Both the position numbers and the translations under genes were made by a program. Of a DNA stretch of 12,300 nucleotides, positions 5,330-12,300 are shown one piece after another; the stretch's first letter is position 1; every line of letters begins with the position of its first letter. Source of the stretch: Rhodospirillaceae bacterium (GTDB lineage Bacteria > Pseudomonadota > Alphaproteobacteria > UBA7985); assembly GCA_002700865.1 (NCBI GenBank), contig PAFB01000096.1, forward strand, positions 1-12,300, in the 5' to 3' direction. The notes under the pieces were generated by a model. The model had not been told where the DNA came from and did not search any database. It worked only from the letters and a program-made list of their open reading frames with translations.

Positions 5330-7402
5330 TTAGCGGCTCTGAACGGAATTGCCAAACCCTGCGGTGATTTCAATCTGTGCTGAAACGCGGTTTCCATCCC
5401 GATCCAGTACAGCGAGATCAAAGAAGCCCGGACTGCTGGGAATCCACGTGATCTGCCGGCCAATGGTTTGCACCCTTGGCGTACCATCGACAAACAGGCG
5501 AAACGGGCGTTGGCCGCCGCTGAGCTTCAGTGCAATTCCCCGGTCCGGCTTGAGCGGCATGACCGCACCATCGGTTGGAAAGGTCAAGCGAAAGGGGTCG
5601 GGGTCATCGGGGTTAAGACCGGCATGATTGACCAGAGCCAGCGGTGTGTCGTCGAGCATACGGGACAGACTGCCAGAAGGGAGCGACAGGGGCTTGCTGT
5701 CGGGCAGGGCTTCGAAGGCGGCGAACAGTAGGGGCGCTGCATCCACAATGCCGACCAAGGCTTCGGTTGGCTGGTTGTCTGGACGCCCCAGCCAAACCGC
5801 AATGATGTGTGCGCCGTCATACCCCACCGCCCAGGCGTCCCGGCTTCGGGCGGACGTGCCGGTTTTGTAAGCCAGTCGAGGTGCCAGACCATGATTGAAG
5901 GGAGTTGGATTGGGGGTGTGGCTCAAAACGGCTGTGATTTGATCGGCAGTCTGTTTGCCGACAAACGCGCGGGGTTTGCTGTTGGCGCATTCTTGGAGGG
6001 TTTCGCACAGTGGCCTGATCCGGCCATCGGTGGCGAAAGCGGTGTAAAGCTGAGCCAGATTTTCCATGGTTACGCTGACCCCACCCAGCACGAGCGACAG
6101 CCCCACAGTTCCCGGCTCCCCCGGAAACGGCGGAGCGGCACCCGCGCGCAGCAGCGCTTCCAGCGCGCGTTCGGCGCCGTATTCGTTGAGCAAGGCAATC
6201 GCTGGCGGGTTCAGGGACTGTTGCAGGGCATCATAGGCTTGCACACGCCCTTGGCGCGTATCGGTGAAATTCTCAGGTTGGTAGCCTGCAAAGTTGCGCC
6301 GATCATCGGGAAGCCACGTTCCCGGATGGGCTTGACCCGCGTCAAAAGCCAAGGCGTAGATCGCTGGCTTCAAGGCTGAGCCGGGTGAACGCAAAGCGCG
6401 GGTCAGGTCAATGGTTGCCCCGGCGCGTTCTTCGAAATACCCCGAAGATCCTACCCTTGCCCGGACAGCGCTGGACTGAGCATCAAGGACAAGAAGCGCG
6501 CCGTTGATGGACTTGTGGTAGCTGCTGACGTGGCGATCAAGAACGGCCTCTAATTGCGCCTGTGTCGGGCCGTGGATCGTGGTTTGAACGCGCGCTGTCG
6601 GGGCATCAAGCCAGAGTCTTTCTGCCAGCGTTGGTGCGAAGAAGGGCATGGTTTGGCGTGCGGTTGGCACGGGCTCACGCTTGCCGCGGGCGGCTTGCTC
6701 TGCCGTGATCAGGTCGCGGCGCACAAGAACGTCGAGTACGCGGTTTCGTGCAGCTTCGGCGCGTTCGGGGAAGCGGTCAGGGCGTCGCCTCGCGGGGCTT
6801 TGCGGCAGGGCAACGAGCAGCGCGCTTTCGGCCCAAGTCAGGTCCGCAGGCTTTTTGCCAAAATACCGCCACGCTGCCGCACCAGCGCCTTCGATATTGC
6901 CGCCGAAGGGCGCGGTGTTGAGGTAGAAATCGAGGATTTCGGCTTTGGTGTAGCGCCGTTCCAACTGCCAGGCCCGGAGGATCTCCATCACTTTGGCCCC
7001 CACGGTGCGCTTTGGGCGCGGTTCCAGCAAGCGCGCGGTTTGCATGCTCAGGGTCGAGCCGCCAGAAACAAGCCGCCGGGCTTGGGCAGAGGTGATGATG
7101 GCCCGGGCCATGCCGCGGTAATCCACCCCGTCATGCCGGTAAAACCGCCGATCCTCAAAGTCCAGCAGTGCCTGAACGTAATGGCTGTCCACGTCGCCCA
7201 GTTCGGTCGCCAGCCGCCAATATCCCCCCGGCGAAGTCCCCGCTCGCAGAAGACGTCCATCCGCATCCAGCATCGTGGGGCTGAGATCCAGCGCGCGCGC
7301 CAACGGCGGGGGAAACAGTCTGTCTGCCGCCGTAATAGCGCCGAGGATCAACAGGGCGATCCAGAACGGCGTCCATTGCACAATCCAGTGAAGCGAGCGC
7401 AT
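5330..7402 (-). CDS. pbpC: Penicillin-binding protein 1C (bifunctional transglycosylase/transpeptidase)
   Basis: A 690-residue class A penicillin-binding protein anchored in the inner membrane with its catalytic domains in the periplasm. Residues about 8-27 are the signal anchor. The GT51 glycosyltransferase domain (about 50-215) shows EDRRFYRHDGVD with catalytic E83, GGSTLSMQ (114-121) and LNTAPFGGN (161-169). The transpeptidase domain has SPGSALK with nucleophile S342 and K345, the S396-L-N398 triad and KTGTS (513-517), so both activities look intact. A C-terminal BiPBP_C-type beta domain (about 600-685) is typical of PBP1C. The ATG at 7402 is chosen because GGAGG ends 9 nt before it; a TTG at 7411 directly abuts that GGAGG and could not be served by it. 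It lies 23 nt after the A2M stop, the conserved A2M/PBP1C arrangement. Confidence 0.95.
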   Translation of the reverse strand: MRSLHWIVQWTPFWIALLILGAITAADRLFPPPLARALDLSPTMLDADGRLLRAGTSPGGYWRLATELGDVDSHYVQALLDFEDRRFYRHDGVDYRGMARAIITSAQARRLVSGGSTLSMQTARLLEPRPKRTVGAKVMEILRAWQLERRYTKAEILDFYLNTAPFGGNIEGAGAAAWRYFGKKPADLTWAESALLVALPQSPARRRPDRFPERAEAARNRVLDVLVRRDLITAEQAARGKREPVPTARQTMPFFAPTLAERLWLDAPTARVQTTIHGPTQAQLEAVLDRHVSSYHKSINGALLVLDAQSSAVRARVGSSGYFEERAGATIDLTRALRSPGSALKPAIYALAFDAGQAHPGTWLPDDRRNFAGYQPENFTDTRQGRVQAYDALQQSLNPPAIALLNEYGAERALEALLRAGAAPPFPGEPGTVGLSLVLGGVSVTMENLAQLYTAFATDGRIRPLCETLQECANSKPRAFVGKQTADQITAVLSHTPNPTPFNHGLAPRLAYKTGTSARSRDAWAVGYDGAHIIAVWLGRPDNQPTEALVGIVDAAPLLFAAFEALPDSKPLSLPSGSLSRMLDDTPLALVNHAGLNPDDPDPFRLTFPTDGAVMPLKPDRGIALKLSGGQRPFRLFVDGTPRVQTIGRQITWIPSSPGFFDLAVLDRDGNRVSAQIEITAGFGNSVQSR

Positions 7403-7425
7403 CGCGACCAACCTCCGCGCTGGGT

Positions 7426-10400
7426 TTAGCGCCGCTGCCGTGCCGCTGATCGCGCGCGAATGTCCGGAGCGTACATGGCTTCGATGTAGGCCCCTGGCTG
7501 GATGACGCTACCGGGCTGTGTGCGCCGGACGACGTAGTGGTGGGCAAAGCTGCCGGCGCCATTTCTGAACCCGAACAGCACGCGGTCAGCCCGCGCTTCG
7601 GCGTATTCAGCGCCCGACTGCTGGAAGGCTGACTCGCCGTTGAGGTCACAAACCGCCGGGGCGAGGGCATTTTTGCCTTGCGGGCACTGTCCCACCGTTC
7701 CGCCTATCGTCAGGACTGACGACGGCAGGCCGGTTTCTTCAACCTCAAAGCCTGCGGGCAGCAAATCGGCAATCACGTAATCGAGGGCTTCTTCGGAAAA
7801 CGCGGTGCCGACGAGACTGACCAGCAGGCGCTGTCCGGGGGCGGGGTTGTCAACGGGCAGCAGCGTATCGAGATCGCGCATGTAACGCTCGATGGTAATG
7901 CCGTCAGCAACGATGCTCGAAACGTCGAGGGGGGAACCTGCCTGCCAGATCGAGACCAGCATAGGGTCTTCGCCCGTGTTGGTGATGGTGTTTTCGCCGT
8001 TAAAGTCGCCCGGCGTGAGGCTTTGCGACACCGGCGTGTCGCCTGGCTCTCCTGACAGGTCGGTAAAGGCCAGCGTGCCTTCGCCCAGATGCTGTGACAG
8101 GCGCAGCGCCCAGGCTTGCTCCTGCGTCGTCAGTGTACGTTCTGCCAAGGTACGCGCAAGGGTTGGCAAGCGGGCTTCGAGCACGGACTGACCTGAGCCT
8201 GCGCTGATCAGGTCGGCCTCTGCCAGCAAAGCCAGCGCGGCAATCTGGTCGCGGAAACCCGTGCCGTAATCAGCGATCGTACCGAACTCGATGGTCGCAG
8301 GTGTCTGCACCAGCGCATCAAGCAGGGCGTCCCGGTCCGCGGCATCCCCCACGGCATCAGCCGCAACCGCGAGAGCTGCCTTGGCAAAGGTTTCACCCGG
8401 CGTGCTTACCAGTTCGTCGAACAGCAAGCGCTGGGCTGCGATATCGGCCTTTCCGGAACGGGCCAGTATGGCGAGGCCATAGGCTTTGGTGCGCAGACTT
8501 ACGTCAAAACTGTAATAGGGATCTTCCGCGCGTTCCAAGTTACGGGCGAGACCTTGGTCAAAGGCAGCGCGCATCTGGGCGGCTCCCTCGATGCCTTTGG
8601 CTTCAGCCAATGCCAATAAATCGCTGGCGTAGGCGTGGAGGAACAGGTCACCTCGGCCATAGGATGACCACAGACTGATCAATCCGTTAGCACTGCGCCG
8701 GTTCTGCAACCGAACAAGCGCGCGATTCACTTCAGTTTCCCGCCAAGCCTGTGAAGCGCCGAGGTTGTCCCCCAACAGGAGGCCAAAGGCGCGTGAGCTG
8801 GTTTGTTCAGAGCAACGGAAGGGATAATCGCTGAGGCTTTGCGCCATCATGTTGGCGTTGATCGCGTTGATTGGCGCTATGCTCATGCGAATGGCGCTAT
8901 GGTCAAGTTCGGCGAGCAAGGCGGGGTCGAGCGTCCACGCCGCCCCTGCATCGACGATGAAGGAATCCCGCGCCACTTCACGGGCAGTGGCTGATCGAAC
9001 TTCAATGGGAAATGTCCGGGTCAGGGTTTCTTCGCCATCTTTGATCTGCACGCGAATATGGGTTGGCCCTGTAAGTTCCTGCGCACCCAGTCGCAGTGTG
9101 ACAGTCTGCGGCTTGCCGGCTTGCAGCGCCAAGGTCATCTGCGACGCGCCTTCGACCAGGCTGAGCCCTGCGCCCAAATCCAGTGACACGGTCGCTGAAG
9201 TTGTGGTGGAAGCGGCGGCTGTGGTGTCTTTCATGTTGGTCAGGGTCAGTTTCACGTCCACTTCGTCCCCGGGTGCGAGGAAGCGGGGGAGGAACAGGTC
9301 TGCGACGATTGGGTCAAATACGCGGATGGTTTCAGATTGCGCGCCCATGCGGCCTTGATCGGTCCATGCCAGCGTCATCAATCGGCCACGGCCTGCAAAG
9401 TCTGGCAACGCCACCGACAGCTCCGCTTCGCCCTGTGCATTCAGCGGCACAATCGCTGAGCTTAGCGCGAGGGTCTCCTTGATCCGCGTCGTGAGCCCGA
9501 CCGACAGGGAAAGAATTTCGGCGTCTGCCGACATCGCCCGCATCGCACTCGCAAACATACCGTCATAGCCTTGCTTCAGCGGGGCTGCTTCCAGACCAGC
9601 GGAGGCGATCATCGACGCAAAGGTGTCTCGCAAGTCTGCTGGTAGGGCATAGGCGCTCAGGAAGTGCGCGGCTGGATTAGGGGGCGTGTACCCGGTCGCC
9701 GACAGAACCCCGTCGTCCACCAGCCAGGCCAGCGCATAGCCTTGCTCTCCGGGGGCCATGGCACCAACGGAAACGGGTACCGACAGCGTGCTTCGCGGTC
9801 TGGCCGTGGGCTCGGTCGTTGTTGCAACGTCGAGCAGGACGCGGCTTTGGTCAAAGCCGATGAAAGCAGCGCCAACAGCGCGGCTGGGCAGTTGATCAAC
9901 GCCAACTGCGCCTGTGCTGTACACCACCGGCAACAGCCAAACACCTTCGACGTCAGCCCAGCTTTTGGGAATGTCGAGGGACAGCTGGTTGGCCCCCTCT
10001 GCCAGAGCGCCAAGATCGATCACCTTGGTTTCCGATCCAACCAGGTAGGCCAGTCCAGCGCCCGCGTGTGGAGCGTCGATGAGGACGTCAACGGTGTCGC
10101 CGGGGTTGGGGCGGTCGTTGGCGAGGGTGACGCCCAGACGCCCCGGTGCCCGGTCCCGTTGCGGCAGTGCTCGCCAGCCAGCGTTGAACCGCAATGACGT
10201 CGCGCTTAGGCCGGAGGCGCTGACAATTTCCAGCCGATACGCGCCCCAATCCACATCAACGTTCAGGCCCGTCTCGCCCTCCAAAGCCAAAGAGCCTTCG
10301 GCAACCGGCAGGTCAATGTAGGTGCTTTCGTAGTTCCAGCGACCGCCGTCAAAGTACCAGTTGTAGTCATAGATTTCGCGGTAAAGCACCCAGTCCGCTT

Positions 10401-12300
10401 GAGTTGCGGTGATGGTACCATCGCTGGTCAGGGCGGCGGCGGTAAAGCTCACTTCGCTGCCTTCGGCAACCGGATCGCTGCTGTCAAAGTCTGCGCTGAG
10501 GCCGATCAGGATTCGGTCATCTGCAAGGGGGGCAGTGGTGCTGGTGCGTTCCTGTCGCCCGGCTGCGTCCGTGACCACCGCTTCAATTACGACATCGGCC
10601 AGCAGGGTTTGGTCGGGCACGGCAAAGGCAGGAACCTCAAAGATCACTCGACCTGTTTCATCCGTGGTGCCGCTGAGATCAAAGGGTCGCGCATAGATGA
10701 ATTCTTCCTGTTCGAGGCCAATTTGAAAGCCCTTGAGCGTTGTTCGGGGCATGAGGCGGCTACTGACAGCAACCCTTAGGTTTCGGGCGGGAGCGCCGTA
10801 CAGATAATCGACCTGCACCTCAATTTGGTCGCTGCCGTCCAAGGTCACTGCAGCAACCGGCTCCAGTTCAATTTCAACCGAGGGCGGCACAAACTCAGTG
10901 ACCCGCAGCGGCACGGACCGCAGCACAGGCATCCCGCGGCCCAGCGTCAGATCAAGCGACCATCGCCCCTGACGCGCGCCCAGTGGCAGCGACACTTCCG
11001 TTTCAAAGCCCAGTCCCGTTGCGAGGCTGATATCGTATTGATGGACGACTTCGCCGCTGGGGTTCACCACTCGGGCAAGCAAGGTCTTGGGCAGCAGAAC
11101 GTCAGGGTCGTTGCGCCGAGTTGGTCGCAGCAAACCCACAACACGCGCCGTCTCGCCCTCGCGATACTGGCCTCGGTCCGCCTTTGCCCAAAGCTCAAGC
11201 GCCTCGGTGTTCAGCGGCATCAGGCCGGGCAGGGTTTCAATTTCAATGGGCGCCCGTCCCAGCGACAGGAAGGCATCACCCAAGACCGGGTGACTGGCGT
11301 AGAGGTACAGCGGCTCGTTGGCGTCCTTACCGTTCAACTGCGGTGCCGCGAAAAAGGCGGTCGCAGCGTTTTCGGTGTTAACGGGCTGCAGAGCGCGGTT
11401 GCCGCGAGTGACCAGTTGCACATCCACGCCTTCAAGCACGGGCGCGCCCGTTTCCGTATTGATCGCGTTGATAAACAGGCCCTCTGGCGTGTCTACGGTG
11501 GTGAGCGCAAGGTCGCTGACCATGATCCACTTGATCGCCTCGACGTTGCTGTTCTGATCCTGTTTCAACGTCATCAGGTACAGCCCACGCTCCGCCGGGC
11601 CGTCCAGCATATCGGTGATGGAAATACCGTCGCGCCGGCGCTGATGTTTGAGCATTTCTACAGAAAGCGTGCCGTTGAACACTGGCCTTACTTTATCGCG
11701 GAACCCGCCCATCCGGTCCTCGACGTAATCATAGACGTTGCCGCGGCCGCTCAAGTCTGAAGCGCTGTGGGACAGCACCCCACGGCGCAGGACCTGATTA
11801 ATGTTGCGTTCTTCGAGGTGGTAGAGGCCGACCAGCACGTCTTCGACATTGACCGTTTCAACCGGAACCAGCTGCGCGCCGCTGGCGGGCAGGGTGTAGC
11901 CTTGGCCGGGCATACGGATTTCGGCTTTTCGGCCCGGTGTGGTCAGGGTCATGACCACACTTTCACGCAACCGCTCGCCCTCTCGGCTCCGCAAACCCTC
12001 AGCGATGACGACTTCGTATGACTGCTCGAAAGCGGTGCCGACGATGCACAGGCGATAACCGCTGTTTCTGACGACAAAACGCTGTACCGACGGCGTGGGG
12101 GTCACGGTGATCAGGTCGCGGTAATCCACGCGGTGGGAGGCGCCGATGGGCTCGGAGAAGTCCAGGCAAAGCTGCGTGAAGTCGCCTTCCTGCTGCGCCA
12201 GCGATGCGTAGGGACCAAAAATTCCGACACTCCTGCTCAGTTGCCAGATCCGGTCTCGGGCGATGGCGGGGTAGTCGCCGTTGGTCTGATCATTGATCAC
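7426..12300 (-). CDS. Bacterial alpha-2-macroglobulin, YfhM-like (5' end outside the window)
   Basis: About 1624 codons are visible; the gene enters from the right edge, so the signal peptide/lipobox and first macroglobulin (MG) part are missing. Type 1 bacterial A2Ms are periplasmic protease traps: bait cleavage triggers a collapse and exposes a thioester that binds the protease. Counting from the edge: MG beta domains fill residues ~40-890; the probable bait region is ~890-935 (GYDGMFASAM and nearby), between YALAWLVDDG and the PDFAGRGRLMTLAW domain. The thioester domain begins around 1130 with YPFRCSEQTSSRAF, the CxEQ motif being C1163-S-E-Q1166 (bases 8803-8814, intact). A receptor-binding-like final domain (~1430-1600) includes a Cys pair (C1539, C1551) in a short insert. 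No frameshift or stop interrupts it. First gene seen in the pbpC operon; its promoter lies outside. Confidence 0.95.
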   Translation of the reverse strand: MINDQTNGDYPAIARDRIWQLSRSVGIFGPYASLAQQEGDFTQLCLDFSEPIGASHRVDYRDLITVTPTPSVQRFVVRNSGYRLCIVGTAFEQSYEVVIAEGLRSREGERLRESVVMTLTTPGRKAEIRMPGQGYTLPASGAQLVPVETVNVEDVLVGLYHLEERNINQVLRRGVLSHSASDLSGRGNVYDYVEDRMGGFRDKVRPVFNGTLSVEMLKHQRRRDGISITDMLDGPAERGLYLMTLKQDQNSNVEAIKWIMVSDLALTTVDTPEGLFINAINTETGAPVLEGVDVQLVTRGNRALQPVNTENAATAFFAAPQLNGKDANEPLYLYASHPVLGDAFLSLGRAPIEIETLPGLMPLNTEALELWAKADRGQYREGETARVVGLLRPTRRNDPDVLLPKTLLARVVNPSGEVVHQYDISLATGLGFETEVSLPLGARQGRWSLDLTLGRGMPVLRSVPLRVTEFVPPSVEIELEPVAAVTLDGSDQIEVQVDYLYGAPARNLRVAVSSRLMPRTTLKGFQIGLEQEEFIYARPFDLSGTTDETGRVIFEVPAFAVPDQTLLADVVIEAVVTDAAGRQERTSTTAPLADDRILIGLSADFDSSDPVAEGSEVSFTAAALTSDGTITATQADWVLYREIYDYNWYFDGGRWNYESTYIDLPVAEGSLALEGETGLNVDVDWGAYRLEIVSASGLSATSLRFNAGWRALPQRDRAPGRLGVTLANDRPNPGDTVDVLIDAPHAGAGLAYLVGSETKVIDLGALAEGANQLSLDIPKSWADVEGVWLLPVVYSTGAVGVDQLPSRAVGAAFIGFDQSRVLLDVATTTEPTARPRSTLSVPVSVGAMAPGEQGYALAWLVDDGVLSATGYTPPNPAAHFLSAYALPADLRDTFASMIASAGLEAAPLKQGYDGMFASAMRAMSADAEILSLSVGLTTRIKETLALSSAIVPLNAQGEAELSVALPDFAGRGRLMTLAWTDQGRMGAQSETIRVFDPIVADLFLPRFLAPGDEVDVKLTLTNMKDTTAAASTTTSATVSLDLGAGLSLVEGASQMTLALQAGKPQTVTLRLGAQELTGPTHIRVQIKDGEETLTRTFPIEVRSATAREVARDSFIVDAGAAWTLDPALLAELDHSAIRMSIAPINAINANMMAQSLSDYPFRCSEQTSSRAFGLLLGDNLGASQAWRETEVNRALVRLQNRRSANGLISLWSSYGRGDLFLHAYASDLLALAEAKGIEGAAQMRAAFDQGLARNLERAEDPYYSFDVSLRTKAYGLAILARSGKADIAAQRLLFDELVSTPGETFAKAALAVAADAVGDAADRDALLDALVQTPATIEFGTIADYGTGFRDQIAALALLAEADLISAGSGQSVLEARLPTLARTLAERTLTTQEQAWALRLSQHLGEGTLAFTDLSGEPGDTPVSQSLTPGDFNGENTITNTGEDPMLVSIWQAGSPLDVSSIVADGITIERYMRDLDTLLPVDNPAPGQRLLVSLVGTAFSEEALDYVIADLLPAGFEVEETGLPSSVLTIGGTVGQCPQGKNALAPAVCDLNGESAFQQSGAEYAEARADRVLFGFRNGAGSFAHHYVVRRTQPGSVIQPGAYIEAMYAPDIRARSAARQRR

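Noticed and set aside
6554..7429. 291-codon plus-strand open frame opposite the start of pbpC
   Set aside because: Antisense to the conserved GT51 domain; the product is compositionally odd and matches no family I know.
10825..11760. 311-codon plus-strand open frame inside the A2M gene
   Set aside because: It lies fully antisense to the conserved A2M sequence, its product is rich in Arg/His/Gln without any motif, and it has no ribosome binding site; a shadow frame of GC-rich coding DNA.
1..12300. tRNA, rRNA, CRISPR array, insertion sequence or prophage
   Set aside because: No cloverleaf, rRNA core, regularly spaced repeat array, transposase or phage protein was seen on either strand.

Overview
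The window most resembles a chromosomal segment of an alphaproteobacterium, probably of the Rhodobacterales/roseobacter type. This rests on moderately high GC, the YfhM-type alpha-2-macroglobulin next to a class A penicillin-binding protein 1C, a PA0069-family radical SAM protein, and general protein character. No taxonomic marker gene (rRNA, tRNA) is present, so this is an inference.

Layout, left to right. Positions 1-269 are mostly non-coding. They hold a perfect 8-bp dyad and perhaps the first codons of a minus-strand secreted protein that runs off the left edge. A flavin-reductase-domain protein (270-866, +) follows. Next is a compact promoter overlaid by a 12-bp perfect inverted repeat made of GTTC/GAAC elements, which resembles a variant alphaproteobacterial SOS box. 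It precedes a radical SAM protein of the PA0069/SplB-like family (961-2193, +). A 230-bp spacer with two strong hairpins leads to a small unrecognised ORF with an excellent ribosome binding site and a Pro/Gln/Ser-rich repetitive tail (2427-2687, +). A fumarylacetoacetate hydrolase-family enzyme (2724-3575, -) is convergent with that ORF and divergent from hydroxymethylbilane synthase hemC (3730-4659, +). hemC lacks any ATG or GTG start and is read from TTG.

The right 7.5 kb is one minus-strand block, transcribed right to left: a bacterial alpha-2-macroglobulin with an intact CSEQ thioester (7426 to beyond 12300, truncated by the window), then pbpC (5330-7402), then a GNAT acetyltransferase (4736-5320). 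Gaps are 23 and 9 nt, so the three genes look like one operon. The A2M/PBP1C pair is a known conserved module: A2M is thought to trap attacking proteases in the periplasm while PBP1C makes or repairs peptidoglycan. The GNAT gene is a less expected third member.

No mobile element, CRISPR array, tRNA or rRNA was seen. Most genes belong to known families. The least explained items are the inverted-repeat operator at 898-945, the small ORF at 2427-2687, the hairpin pair at 2214-2277, and the TTG-started, atypical-looking hemC.
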